Numbered from the stretch's first letter, positions 1-8,785 are shown. The stretch: 64,000 nucleotides of DNA from Pseudomonadota bacterium (GCA_023449275.1 JAEXJM010000065.1:25925-89924), one strand, 5' to 3'. Program-made: numbers and translations. Notes: generated by a model from the sequence alone, not told the origin.

Positions 1-1220
1 AGTTTCGTCCCCCCTTCAAGGGTCTTGCTGATGATCCCCACTTCGGAAACGCGCAAGAGGTTCGCGTCGAGAATGTCGGTATTGTGCACGGTGAAAACGA
101 GTTGCGCCCCCTTCCGGTTGTACCGCCTGTCCTTGAACAGGCGCACCAGTTCGATCAGCAAAAGGGGATGCAGCGAACGGTCCAGCTCGTCGATCGCCAC
201 GACCCCGCCGGTATCCAGTGCCGCCAGAAACACGCCCAGCAGGCCAGCCACGATTTGTGTTCCCGACGATTCTTCCGTCGCGAAATCGAATTCGACTTCT
301 TTTCCCTCGACGTCTTCATGGAACGAACGGACACGGTCCCGGTTCAAAACGATGTTCTCGCCTTCTTTCCCGAAACTCGTCACCCGCGTCAGGAAGTCCG
401 GCTTGACGTCCAGATAGGTATGATCCTGCATGTCGCGCGGGAGGACTTTGCGGCGGCGGTCGAGTTCCATCCGGCTGATGTGGATATCGAGGTTTTCCAG
501 CAGGTCGGTAATGCGCCCGAATGCGGTGATCAGGGGATCGGGGTCGTCTTCCTTTTCCAGCACGGCGGCCAGCCTGTCCACCCCGCGTGAAAGGTGAATC
601 CCGTTCTCGCTGAATACGGCGATGTTGGACTGGAAATACTCACAGACAGACGTGAGCCGTGAATTCAGCCCCGGATAACGCTGTCCGATGACGGAAAGGA
701 ACGAACTCGTCTGCTTCTTTTTCGGCGTACTGCATTCGACACGGAATATTTCCAGAAGGCGTGCGGCAGGATAGGACGCCGTCGCCACTGCGTCGAAAAC
801 GCCTTGTCCGGCTTCGATGGAATACAAGAGCGTCCCATCCGCTTTCAGGGACTCCCTGAGGATTTCATCCCGGTCGTATTCCAGCAAATAGACGAATGGC
901 CGGCCATCGATAAAGAAAGCCGCTTCGAAAACGGTGGAAAGGAATCCATGATGCAGCTTGTTGGGACGGAATTTGCCCGCCACACCCGACAGGGCGCAAT
1001 CCCGGAAAGCCCCCAACGCCATCAGCACATTCGATTTGCCCGATGCGTTGGAACCATACAGGGCAAGAACGGGAACGAGCCGTTCCCCTTTTTTCGGTTC
1101 GGAAAAAAATACGAGATCGGATTCCCTGAAACCGGGAGGCGCTTTTTTTTCGGCGAAGGTAAAATTCACCGTCATATCGAGAATGGAGCGGAAATTGTGG
1201 ATCCTGAAAAAAGAGAGCAC
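1..1220 (-). CDS. AAA15-family (COG1106-like) ATP-binding protein, 3' end outside window
   Basis: The frame on the minus strand is open from a GTG at 1220 to the left edge, so about 406 residues are visible and the C-terminus is missing. It starts VLSFFRIHNFRSI, the typical opening of SMC/RecF-like AAA15 ATPases. It has a Walker A motif GSNASGKS about 60 residues in. Near the left edge it has a Walker B with D-loop (VVAIDELDRSLHP) and an H-loop histidine in FTVHNTDI. The GTG is chosen because AAAGGAG lies 6 nt upstream and because the later ATG (1177) would cut off the conserved FRS segment. Family members are often paired with an RloB-type protein and implicated in phage defence or DNA repair. 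The gene that would show such a pairing lies outside the window, so the role here is open. Confidence 0.8.
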   Translation of the reverse strand, partial: MLSFFRIHNFRSILDMTVNFTFAEKKAPPGFRESDLVFFSEPKKGERLVPVLALYGSNASGKSNVLMALGAFRDCALSGVAGKFRPNKLHHGFLSTVFEAAFFIDGRPFVYLLEYDRDEILRESLKADGTLLYSIEAGQGVFDAVATASYPAARLLEIFRVECSTPKKKQTSSFLSVIGQRYPGLNSRLTSVCEYFQSNIAVFSENGIHLSRGVDRLAAVLEKEDDPDPLITAFGRITDLLENLDIHISRMELDRRRKVLPRDMQDHTYLDVKPDFLTRVTSFGKEGENIVLNRDRVRSFHEDVEGKEVEFDFATEESSGTQIVAGLLGVFLAALDTGGVVAIDELDRSLHPLLLIELVRLFKDRRYNRKGAQLVFTVHNTDILDANLLRVSEVGIISKTLEGGTK

Positions 1221-1447
1221 GACACACTCCTTTCAAAAGCTGGATGAAAGAAAAACTCCTGACAACACGATGGGATCAGTATAACGCATGAGCCTTCCCT
1301 TCCGGCAGGAATATCGCCCCTGTCCGGGCAAAAACGCCCTCCGCACGGGCAGCCATGCCAGTGGTATCGTCCCTTCCTGCCGTCCTGGCACAAACACTCC
1401 CTGCCATTCTTCAAGAAAACGGAACAATGAATCCCGTTTTACATGCT

Positions 1448-1475
1448 TTGCCGGAATATTCCGATTGGCTACAAT
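1448..1475 (+). promoter_or_regulatory. Sigma-70-like promoter for candidate sRNA
   Basis: A TTGCCG box (1448-1453) is followed after 16 bp by TACAAT (1470-1475). No reading frame follows; the next element is a structured segment ending in a strong terminator. Inferred only from consensus similarity. Confidence 0.4.
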
Positions 1476-1481
1476 AAATCG

Positions 1482-1613
1482 GTCATCCGGGGGTTAACGG
1501 ATAGATTGCCGGGCAACGAAAGGGAGAGATTGATTATTTTGCTGTCCGATCCAGCCCCCGGAATGATTACCTGACACTTACCAGTGAAAAAACCCCGGTT
1601 TGCCGGGGTTTTT
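1482..1613 (+). ncRNA. Candidate structured small RNA, about 130 nt
   Basis: The stretch lies between a sigma-70-like promoter and a Rho-independent terminator and has no plausible gene. CCGGGGG (1487-1493) pairs with CCCCCGG (1555-1561), and the stem extends outward through CAT/ATG. Inside it CGGATAG (1498-1504) pairs with CTGTCCG (1542-1548). The result is a rod with an internal loop, capped by an A/G-rich apical region. The overall shape loosely resembles 6S RNA but is shorter, and I could not match it to a named family. Whether it is transcribed is inference. Confidence 0.4.
1587..1613. terminator. Bidirectional Rho-independent terminator
   Basis: AAACCCCGG and CCGGGGTTT form a perfect stem around a TTTG loop. 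A-rich sequence on the left and T-rich on the right let it work on either strand. It closes the candidate RNA on the plus strand. Confidence 0.75.
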
Positions 1614-1919
1614 CATTTCCAGTCCTGCCTCCTGCCTGATGCGCAGAAACAGACGCAAAGCCGCCATTTCATGCACACCGGACATTTTCGGACGGATGAA
1701 ATGGGACGGGACATCCCCCCTATCCCGAACCCTTTTTGTCAATCCTGTTTTCACCCCCGCTTTCATACCGATATCCGTGGCAGGCGACGGGACGGGACAG
1801 TCTGTAGAGGGAAACGGCAACCGGTATATTGCAGCCCGTCAATACTTCAACAAAACCGAAGAAAACTTCCTGTTTTGCATTGTTTATAAGAAAAATAAGT
1901 TTCGGTAATATACACACAC

Positions 1920-2025
1920 TGGTTTACGGCGAAGGCCATTGTCAGCCCAATAGCCTTCGTCTTTTGCAGTGATGCAAAGGCCATTCTACTCTCTTTAAAA
2001 AGCCCCTCCAGAAGGGGCTTTCTTT
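1920..2025 (+). ncRNA. Candidate three-hairpin small RNA
   Basis: Three hairpins follow one another without a reading frame. CGAAGGC (1930-1936) pairs with GCCTTCG (1953-1959), with an extra ATTG/CAAT inner stem. TTTGCA (1963-1968) pairs with TGCAAA (1973-1978) across a GTGA tetraloop. The AAAGCCCCT/AGGGGCTTT terminator stem (1998-2021) follows. Two perfect stems directly before a terminator suggest a stable small RNA. The last stem may instead simply end the minus-strand gene at 2070. No clear promoter was found. Confidence 0.4.
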
Positions 2026-2026
2026 T
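1998..2026. terminator. Rho-independent terminator, usable in both directions
   Basis: GC-rich stem AAGCCCCT/AGGGGCTT with T runs on either side (TTTCTTTT on plus, TTTTT on minus). It lies 45 bp past the stop of the small minus-strand gene at 2070-2327. Confidence 0.75.
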
Positions 2027-2069
2027 ATCTTTCACACATGTGCCAACCGAAGTTTTTTCCGGATAGCCG

Positions 2070-2327
2070 TCACCCCAGACGGAAACCCTTTTCACTGTAG
2101 CAGCCTGCCGCCTTCAGTTTTTCGACGAGTTCATCGGAAAGAGACACCTCTTCCGATTCGACATTCATCAGCAACGTGCCGAAACTGTCGTCTGTGTTCA
2201 ACACTTCGAAAAACAGGGTATCGCCCCTCGTGTAAAAGCCCAGCGCGTCTTCCGGCACGGGGATGCCCATGTCCAGAAGCACTTTTTTCTGTATGAACTG
2301 GTCGCCCAGCTGATCCGCTTCACTCAT
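2070..2327 (-). CDS. Small hypothetical acidic protein, 85 aa
   Basis: The product is a small acidic soluble protein with no signal peptide, membrane segment or motif I recognise. It begins MSEADQLGDQFIQKK and ends EKGFRLG. AAGGACG lies just upstream of the ATG as a ribosome binding site. A strong terminator sits directly downstream, which supports a real transcription unit. It lies downstream of tam on the same strand with a 74-bp gap, so co-transcription is possible. Function is unknown. Confidence 0.6.
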   Translation of the reverse strand: MSEADQLGDQFIQKKVLLDMGIPVPEDALGFYTRGDTLFFEVLNTDDSFGTLLMNVESEEVSLSDELVEKLKAAGCYSEKGFRLG

Positions 2328-2401
2328 CGCAGTCGTCCTTCAAAAAAATAACGGCCAATTGAAAAAATCGAAAAGCGCCTATTGTAACGGCAAGCCGCCG
2401 C

Positions 2402-3178
2402 TTATCCACGGGTCGCCACGAAAAAAAACCGTGGAAAAGGCAAAAGCACACTTTTATCCTGTCTCACCGGATAAGCCCGGCGAAGTGCGGTCAGATAACG
2501 GTTTAGAAATTCATGTTGTTCCCGTTCGCCCAACGGTTCCAGAAAAGGCCGCAGACCCGTCGATTTCAGCCATTCGACGATGGCATCCACCGAAGGCATC
2601 ACATGCATGTAAACCGTTTTCCACATATCGACACGACACCCCGCCCCGGTCAGCAAATCGTAATATTCTCCGGCTGGCAACAGGCGCGTGCGGACGGCGG
2701 ACACATCGCCGATCCGGTCTTTCCAGTGCCCTTCCCGTGCCACCTTTCCCATCAGCACGTGAGTCGGTTCGTCCAGATTGTCAGGCATTTGTACCGCCAG
2801 TGTCCCGTTTTCGGACAATTGGCCGACAAGACGCGGAATCAGCATTTCATGTCCGGATACCCATTGCAATGAGGCATTGGCGAAAATCAGGTCAAACGGT
2901 ACATCCGCGTGCCAGTGTGCCATATCCGCCTCGACGAACCGGCACGACGGCAAACGCTTTTGCGCTTTTTCGAGCATCGCGGGGGATGAATCCACACCGG
3001 TGACGTTCGCATCCGGCCAGCGTTCCGCCAGTATCGCCGTACTGTTCCCCGGCCCGCATCCCAGATCGGCCACATTCATGGGGCTTGAGCCGTCGATACG
3101 GGAAAGGAGTTCGATGGCGGGACGCGTTCTCTGCGCTTCGAAACGCAGATACAGTTCCGGATTCCAGTCTTTTTCCAT
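2402..3178 (-). CDS. tam: Trans-aconitate 2-methyltransferase
   Basis: This 258-aa SAM-dependent methyltransferase follows the E. coli Tam pattern closely: DWNPELYLRFEAQRTRPA at the N-terminus, SAM-binding motif I VADLGCGPGNST near residue 37, the acidic loop VDSSPAMLEKA, FANASLQW, and VQMPDNLDEPTHVLM in the middle. Tam methyl-esterifies trans-aconitate, a spontaneous inhibitory isomer of the TCA intermediate cis-aconitate, in the cytoplasm. AGAGGAAAAGTC precedes the ATG. Length is normal for the family (about 252 aa). The neighbours are uncharacterised small proteins and give no further clue. Confidence 0.93.
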   Translation of the reverse strand: MEKDWNPELYLRFEAQRTRPAIELLSRIDGSSPMNVADLGCGPGNSTAILAERWPDANVTGVDSSPAMLEKAQKRLPSCRFVEADMAHWHADVPFDLIFANASLQWVSGHEMLIPRLVGQLSENGTLAVQMPDNLDEPTHVLMGKVAREGHWKDRIGDVSAVRTRLLPAGEYYDLLTGAGCRVDMWKTVYMHVMPSVDAIVEWLKSTGLRPFLEPLGEREQHEFLNRYLTALRRAYPVRQDKSVLLPFPRFFFVATRG

Positions 3179-3312
3179 GACTTTTCCTCTTTAACGAAAC
3201 AGGATGACAACATCATGACAGAAGGGATCATGAAACCGGGGAAAAACCATCAGTTAACGGCTTTTGTCACATCCCCCTCAAAGTTATCCACATAGGGAGA
3301 ACATCTGTACGG

Positions 3313-3804
3313 TTATGGCATTTCCGGACAAATGCCCAGACATTCTGCCTTGTAGAAATCCACATCGCCTGCATTTTGCGGCGGTGTTCTTTTCACTGCC
3401 GTCACCAGAAATTCGTATCCATCGTAAGCGACCCTGACCGATGAACGCCAGTTTTCTTCCCCTGCTGCGGTATTCTTTTCAAAACCGGCCCTATCCAGTC
3501 CGGACAGGATGCCATCGCCGAAAACGGTGCAAAGCGCTTCGGCATCGTCGAACACGCAATCTTCATACGTGACGTCGTCCTTTTCCAGATCGAGGCTTTC
3601 CTCATCGCCTGTCAGGGAGAAACACATGGATATTTCAAGGCTCGGTAGCCCCCCGTGGATATCCATATTGCTTTTGGCCATATCGATATAGGCCTGTATG
3701 GTCGACTCGTTGACGCGGCCGGAAAGGTTTTCTTTCACGAACGCTTCAATCGTTTTTCTGCCCTTTTCACTGATTATTTTCTGCATCTCGACAACCCCGT
3801 TCAA
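3313..3804 (-). CDS. Hypothetical cytoplasmic protein, 163 aa
   Basis: The product is a soluble acidic protein without a signal peptide or membrane span. It starts near MQKIISEKGRKTIEAFVKEN (the Met at residue 7 of the longest frame is an alternative start) and contains LEISMCFSLTGDEESLDLEKDDV. The C-terminal half has an aromatic stretch, RVAYDGYEFLVTAVKRTPP. I do not recognise the family. It is a lone minus-strand gene with about 130-bp and 220-bp gaps on either side. Codon use resembles its neighbours. Confidence 0.6.
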   Translation of the reverse strand: MNGVVEMQKIISEKGRKTIEAFVKENLSGRVNESTIQAYIDMAKSNMDIHGGLPSLEISMCFSLTGDEESLDLEKDDVTYEDCVFDDAEALCTVFGDGILSGLDRAGFEKNTAAGEENWRSSVRVAYDGYEFLVTAVKRTPPQNAGDVDFYKAECLGICPEMP

Positions 3805-4027
3805 TCATCATTCATTCATGCCGGAAAACCATTTCCATAGCATGGTCTTTTTCAATGCGCAAGCCGAAAAAACAGAAAACAAACGTTTTTTTCCATTCGC
3901 ACAAAAATAAGGCACGCCCGACTTGCAGCCGGTAAAATATCACCTTTTCGGACTTGTTCACCAACTTATCCACAGGAAATGGGGATAAGCCCGTTTGGCA
4001 AATTCGCCACACTCATCAAAAAAGCAT

Positions 4028-4516
4028 TTACCTGAAAACACCGGACAATACGTCGGCGACCATACCGGTCGCGACCGCCACCAGAATCAGGTCGGTTCCG
4101 GCGATGCGCCATTCGTATCCGGCATGTTCAGGCAAACGCGACAGCATCCCTGACGGAACCCTCTTCTTCGCGATGCCGGGAGGCAGTGGTTTTCCACGGG
4201 CCAGATTCTTTTTGATACCCGGAGGGAGCGATGCATAACCGGTATGGTGATATTCCGATGCCAGATGGCGTGCCTCCGGAACCGTTATCCCGGCCATGAC
4301 CAGAGAAACGGCTCCCACATCGTGTTCCTGCCCTTTTTTGTTCTTTTTCGCTTTTTTATACTTCTCTTTCACATGTTTTTCCGTCTTGTGCGGCCTGCCT
4401 TTTCCATCCGGAGGATCGGCAAAGGCAGGTGCACTCACCAGTGAAAAGGAAACGGCAAGCATGACCCACCCTTTTCCGAATATTCCCGCACATTTCATAT
4501 TCCATCCCTTCATCAC
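4028..4516 (-). CDS. CigR-like secreted protein (anti-virulence regulator family)
   Basis: The 162-aa product has a signal peptide ending SAPAFA near residue 33, a Lys-rich low-complexity segment at about 40-65, and the CigR-type C-terminus. In that part LPPGI occurs twice (SLPPGIKKNLARGKPLPPGI) and is followed by LPEHAGYEWRIAGTDLILVAVATG and VADVLSGVF. In Salmonella CigR is an inner-membrane or secreted anti-virulence protein, and many environmental bacteria carry homologues of unknown role. The terminal hydrophobic stretch could anchor the protein in the membrane. A second Met at residue 6 (MKCAGIF) is a possible alternative start. Confidence 0.72.
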   Translation of the reverse strand: MMKGWNMKCAGIFGKGWVMLAVSFSLVSAPAFADPPDGKGRPHKTEKHVKEKYKKAKKNKKGQEHDVGAVSLVMAGITVPEARHLASEYHHTGYASLPPGIKKNLARGKPLPPGIAKKRVPSGMLSRLPEHAGYEWRIAGTDLILVAVATGMVADVLSGVFR

Positions 4517-4861
4517 TCCGCCGTCATTTCAAAATCATGCCCCGGATAGGGCTGCATTGGCAATACCGTCTCTCCTTTTTCCCTCATGATCCGGCACATC
4601 CGTACCGGCAAAACCGGCATGCAAACCATCCTGTCGGGACAGGCATGCCACACCAGTGCAAGACCGTTCTTGTGGCAGGCCCGTTTCGTCCGGTACATTG
4701 CCGACATGCCGGCGGAACTGTCACCGACCGGATACCGTTCCCGTTCCGGACAGCCATTTGCCCTGACCGGCATGCCGTCCCCTGTTTTTTTGACATGTCC
4801 GGAATCAAAACGGCCCCATTCATGGCATCATAGACACTCACCGACTCCATCCCGACAGATC

Positions 4862-6424
4862 ATGGCACGCAAAAAAACAACCGGTACCGAAACCGACTCC
4901 CACGAAGCGGCACTGGCCGCCCTTCTGAAAAGCACCCCCGGACGCAATCCCGCCCTGCTTCTCGACAAAATCGGCTCGCTCATCGAGCTATCCGGACGCC
5001 TGAAGCACCCTGAAGCGACGGAAAAGGCGCTGGAGTGGTGCGCCATCGCCAGCCGCAAGCGGCTGGACGGCGTACAGCGCTGCCTGCTCGACTATTACAC
5101 CGCCAGTGCATGGATCAGCCGCCATCATGAAAAGAAAGCGCCAGCCATCCGGCACTGGGAACAACCTGATATCGAAAAGGCGATCTACCACCTCCAAAAA
5201 GCCGTCAGCGACCCGGCCTTCCCGTTTCTGGATGAACTGTTGCGCTGCAAGATACTGACCAGCCTCGGCAACCAGTTCGCCTTCATGGGCCATTTCATCC
5301 GGGCACTGGCCTGCTGGGACAGGGCGATCGGAATCGACCCGGCCTTCGGCATGGCGCTGGGCAACCGTGGCAAGGGCATCGCCGAATATGCCGAGCTGAT
5401 CGGCGACGGGGACAAAAAACCCGTTTTCCTCGGCATCGCACTGGAAAACCTCGCTGCCTCGACCCGTGAGAACGCCCGTTATTTCGGTGACGGTCAGGCC
5501 CGTGAATATTTCCGTGCCGAACAGGAAAAAATCGAAGCCCAGCTCTACCATCCGGATGACGGGACGGTTCTGGCCAGCGCCACACGTACCCGGCCCGACA
5601 AATCCGGAAAGGACAAAGGCTTCCGGAAATGGGCACTTGCCAACAGGCTGTACCTGAATCCGGTCAATGACCTCGACCACAGCTCGCGTGCGGCATACGA
5701 CCGCATGGAACAGCCCGAAACCGTCCCCTCATCCCTGCGCATGACGCCGGAAGCTTTCCGCCTCCTCTCGCAAATCCGGCTGGAATACGTCGCCGCCCGC
5801 CGCCTTGCCTACGATAGCGCACATGCCAAGGCCGTCAGGAAACTTGCCAGAAACGGGCTGGATTCCGGGGAAACCGAACCGCTCGCCTATTCCCTGGCGA
5901 TGGAATCCCTGAAGCTGGCGTACCGGTCTGCATATTCGCTTCTGGCGAAAATCGCGCACGTCATCCATGCGTATTTCGATCTGCCTCTCGCCACCGGCAA
6001 AACCGGCCTGAAAAACGTCTGGTACAAAAACGGTCATCCGGCCGATGGCATTGCCGGTATCTTCACCCGTTCGGACAACTGGATGCTGCGCGCCCTGTTC
6101 TGGCTGTCAAAGGAATTGCCGGCCACGCGCCAGCTTCCCTCCATCGACGCCGGCAGCGACCGTCTGGGAACCATCGCCAGCGAACTGGAAACCGGCTACC
6201 TGCGCGTGGTCGAACTCGAACCGGCAAACGATGCCATCGTCGACAACACGATCTCGCGCGGGAAACTGGAAAAAGCCACGACCGACGTACTGTCGCTTGT
6301 CCGCAACGCCATCGTTTACCTGACACTGGCCCTGCACATCGAGGAAAGGAAACGGCTGGACAGGGAAAAGGACAATCCGGAATCGGCCCATTACGCCTCC
6401 ATGCAGGCTTCGCTCAATGCATGA
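4862..6424 (+). CDS. LA2681-type HEPN-domain protein, catalytic motif apparently lost
   Basis: The 520-aa product has an N-terminal helical TPR-like repeat region (for example FAFMGHFIRALACWDRAIGI, typical of TPR units). Its C-terminal half contains the markers I recall for LA2681-type HEPN proteins: LYLNPVNDLD, SLKLAYRSAYSLLAKIAHV and NWMLRALFWLSKEL. HEPN domains are usually RNases with an RxxxxH motif. In LA2681 members I expect a segment like RNxLEHKYLK after the FWLSK block. Here the aligned segment reads IASELETGYLR, so Arg and His are both absent. The protein may therefore bind rather than cut RNA. The frame is open further upstream, but the ATG at 4862 gives the natural N-terminus MARKKTTGTET. 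There is no obvious strong Shine-Dalgarno. The gene stands alone. Confidence 0.65.
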   Translation: MARKKTTGTETDSHEAALAALLKSTPGRNPALLLDKIGSLIELSGRLKHPEATEKALEWCAIASRKRLDGVQRCLLDYYTASAWISRHHEKKAPAIRHWEQPDIEKAIYHLQKAVSDPAFPFLDELLRCKILTSLGNQFAFMGHFIRALACWDRAIGIDPAFGMALGNRGKGIAEYAELIGDGDKKPVFLGIALENLAASTRENARYFGDGQAREYFRAEQEKIEAQLYHPDDGTVLASATRTRPDKSGKDKGFRKWALANRLYLNPVNDLDHSSRAAYDRMEQPETVPSSLRMTPEAFRLLSQIRLEYVAARRLAYDSAHAKAVRKLARNGLDSGETEPLAYSLAMESLKLAYRSAYSLLAKIAHVIHAYFDLPLATGKTGLKNVWYKNGHPADGIAGIFTRSDNWMLRALFWLSKELPATRQLPSIDAGSDRLGTIASELETGYLRVVELEPANDAIVDNTISRGKLEKATTDVLSLVRNAIVYLTLALHIEERKRLDREKDNPESAHYASMQASLNA

Positions 6425-6483
6425 AAAAACCGGTACCGGTATAATCCCGGATTGCCCACAAGGCACTTCATACGGGAAACATC

Positions 6484-7194
6484 ATGAAAAAAAATTATGA
6501 CACGCTCCTGCTCGACGCGGACGATACCCTGCTCGACTTCCGCAAAACCGAAAAAGCCGCCCTTGAAAACACTTTCGGGAACTACGGTCTGACCCTGACC
6601 GAAGAAATCAGGGACATTTACAAAACCGTCAACCATGAGTTGTGGTCGGCTTTCGAACGGGGCGAAATCACCAAGGAAACCATCACCTCCACCCGGTTCC
6701 AGCGCGTATTCGATACCGTGGGCTACCATGTGGACGGGCGCCGCTTCCATCTCGATTACCAGAAAGCGCTCGCACAGGGCTATTACCTGATCGATGGCGC
6801 AAGGGAGCTGTGCGAGAAACTGGCCGGGAAATACCGCCTCTACTGCGTCACCAACGGCGTTGCCGCCACGCAGTACAGCCGCCTTTCCGGCAGCGGGCTG
6901 GACAGCTATTTCAGCGGCATCTTCGTTTCCGAGGAAATCGGCCACCAGAAACCGAGCACGCATTACTTTTCCGCCGTGTTCAAATCCATCCCGAAGTTCG
7001 AGACATCGCACGCGCTGATCGTCGGCGATTCGCTGACGTCCGACATTCAGGGCGGCAAGAACACGGGAGTCGATACCTGCTGGTACAACCCTTCCGGACA
7101 GCCGGCCAAACCGGAGCTGAAAGCCGATTACGAAATCACGAAGCTCGACGAACTCCTGCCGATACTGGAAGGGACAGTATCGGAAAAACGGTAA
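6484..7194 (+). CDS. yjjG: YjjG-type noncanonical pyrimidine 5'-nucleotidase (HAD family)
   Basis: The 236-aa product is a HAD-superfamily phosphatase of the YjjG/YfnB type. Motif I is LLLDADDTLLDF (residues 8-19) with the two catalytic Asp. Motif II is the CVTNG segment, motif III the KPS lysine after SEEIGHQ, and motif IV VGDSLTSDIQGG. YjjG hydrolyses noncanonical pyrimidine nucleoside monophosphates and helps keep them out of DNA. Length matches the family (about 225 aa). The start follows TACGGGAAACATC and lies 60 bp after the HEPN gene. A MATE exporter follows on the same strand. Confidence 0.88.
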   Translation: MKKNYDTLLLDADDTLLDFRKTEKAALENTFGNYGLTLTEEIRDIYKTVNHELWSAFERGEITKETITSTRFQRVFDTVGYHVDGRRFHLDYQKALAQGYYLIDGARELCEKLAGKYRLYCVTNGVAATQYSRLSGSGLDSYFSGIFVSEEIGHQKPSTHYFSAVFKSIPKFETSHALIVGDSLTSDIQGGKNTGVDTCWYNPSGQPAKPELKADYEITKLDELLPILEGTVSEKR

Positions 7195-7323
7195 CGGCCA
7201 TCCCCTGCCGGGAAAAATCCGTTCCCTCTTTGACAGCCCGGGCCAAACCCGTTTAACATTCTGTTCCTGCCAGAAACGCCCGGGCCGTCTTACTGCGAGT
7301 CGAGGGGCATAACGAGGCCACTC

Positions 7324-8679
7324 ATGAACCAGCCGGCAAGCTATCCTGACCATTACCGCAAACTGATCAGACTGGGCGTCCCGATCATCATCGGGCAGAT
7401 CGGCATGATCGTGCTCGGCTTCGCCGATACCATCATGATCGGGCATCACAGCACCGAAGAACTCGGTGCCGCCAGTTTCGTCAACAACCTTTTCAACCTC
7501 GTCATTATCGGCAGCACCGGTTTCGCCTACGGACTCACCCCCGTCATCGGGCAGCTTTTCGGGCACAACGACCGCATTGCCATCGGCGGCAAGCTCAAAA
7601 ACGCCCTGCTTGTCAATTTCGTCGTCGCCCTCGTGTTCATACTGGCGATGACGGTGCTTTTCTTCAACATCGACAACCTGAACCAGCCCGCGGAACTGAT
7701 CCCCCTGATCAAGCCCTATTACCTTGTCCTGCTCGGCTCGCTCATCTTCATCCTGCTCTTCAACGCATTCCGGCAGTTCGCCGACGGCATCATGGACACC
7801 CGCACCTCCATGTGGATTCTTCTGGCCGGGAACCTGATCCATATCGTGCTGAACTATGCCCTGATCTACGGCGCGGCAGGGCTGCCCGAACTCGGCCTCT
7901 TCGGCGCGGGGATTTCCACCCTGTTTTCCCGTTTCCTGATGCTGGCCATCTTCGTCGTGATCTTCCTCTGCCTGCCACGATACAGCGAATACCGCAAAGG
8001 TTTTTTCCGTTCGCATTTCAACCGGGCCGATTTTCGCCAGCTCAACGCGATGGGCTGGCCTCTCGCCCTGCAAATGGGCATGGAAACCGCGTCCTTTTCC
8101 CTGACGACCATCATGGTCGGCTGGATTTCCACCGTCGCGCTGGCCGCCCATCAGGTCATGCTGACGATCTCGACCGTTTTCTTCATGATGTACTACGGCA
8201 TGGGTGCCGCCACCGCCATCCGCGTGGCCTACTACAAGGGCCGGGAAAACCTTCCCGACCTGCGCCGTTCCGCCTTCTCGGGCTTTCACCTCATCATGGT
8301 CATGGCCGTCATTTCGACCGGCACCTTCTGGCAATTCCGCCATAGTATCGGTGGCTGGTTCACCGACAATCCACTGGTGATCGCCACCGTCGCCAGCCTC
8401 TTCGTGCCCATGATGATCTACCAGTTCGGCGACGCCCTGCAAATCGCTTTCGCCAATTCGCTGCGGGGCATTTCCGACGTGAAAATCATGATGGTCTTTT
8501 CGTTCATCGCCTACTTCGTCATCTCGCTTTCCGCCAGTTATGTCTTCGGCTTCGTGCTCGGCTATGGCATCGTCGGCGTCTGGATGGCCTTCCCGTTCGG
8601 GTTGACCAGCGCAGGGATCATGTTCTGGCTGCGCTTCCTTTACAAAACCCGGAAATCCGCCCAAACACCAGCGGACTGA
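7324..8679 (+). CDS. MATE-family multidrug/Na+ antiporter
   Basis: The 451-aa integral membrane protein has about 12 hydrophobic segments in two related halves. It starts with a short cytoplasmic N-terminus followed by LIRLGVPIIIGQIGMIVLGF, the classic MATE opening, with ADTIMIGHHSTEELGAAS next. The second half repeats the theme (GWPLALQMGMETASFSLTTIM and GWISTVALAAHQV). MATE proteins export cationic drugs or metabolites in exchange for Na+ or H+; the substrate cannot be read from the sequence. GAGGCC lies 6 nt upstream of the ATG. The gene is followed by a near-perfect palindrome. Confidence 0.9.
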   Translation: MNQPASYPDHYRKLIRLGVPIIIGQIGMIVLGFADTIMIGHHSTEELGAASFVNNLFNLVIIGSTGFAYGLTPVIGQLFGHNDRIAIGGKLKNALLVNFVVALVFILAMTVLFFNIDNLNQPAELIPLIKPYYLVLLGSLIFILLFNAFRQFADGIMDTRTSMWILLAGNLIHIVLNYALIYGAAGLPELGLFGAGISTLFSRFLMLAIFVVIFLCLPRYSEYRKGFFRSHFNRADFRQLNAMGWPLALQMGMETASFSLTTIMVGWISTVALAAHQVMLTISTVFFMMYYGMGAATAIRVAYYKGRENLPDLRRSAFSGFHLIMVMAVISTGTFWQFRHSIGGWFTDNPLVIATVASLFVPMMIYQFGDALQIAFANSLRGISDVKIMMVFSFIAYFVISLSASYVFGFVLGYGIVGVWMAFPFGLTSAGIMFWLRFLYKTRKSAQTPAD

Positions 8680-8683
8680 ACAA

Positions 8684-8709
8684 ATAACCATTTGATATCA
8701 AATAGTTAT
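8684..8709. repeat. 26-bp near-perfect palindrome after the MATE gene
   Basis: ATAACCATTTGAT and ATCAAATAGTTAT are reverse complements with one mismatch and no spacer. It starts 4 bp after the MATE stop and precedes a small membrane-protein frame. It could be an operator or part of a weak terminator; it has no T tract. Confidence 0.5.
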
Positions 8710-8785
8710 CCGTGCAAAAAATTTCCGGATCGCATAAAATAGGTGCCTGACAAACCCATTCGGCACCAGACCGGGAAAGACAGAC

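Noticed and set aside
3284..3974. Two perfect DnaA-box-like 9-mers TTATCCACA at 3284-3292 and 3966-3974
   Set aside because: No AT-rich unwinding element, no dnaA or gidA nearby and only two boxes, so there is no case for an origin.
3812..4012. A 66-codon minus-strand frame upstream of the 163-aa hypothetical gene
   Set aside because: It is short, has no ribosome binding site and a composition consistent with chance.
6391..8691. A 766-codon minus-strand frame opposite yjjG and the MATE gene
   Set aside because: Its composition is that of an antisense shadow and the plus strand has clear gene families.
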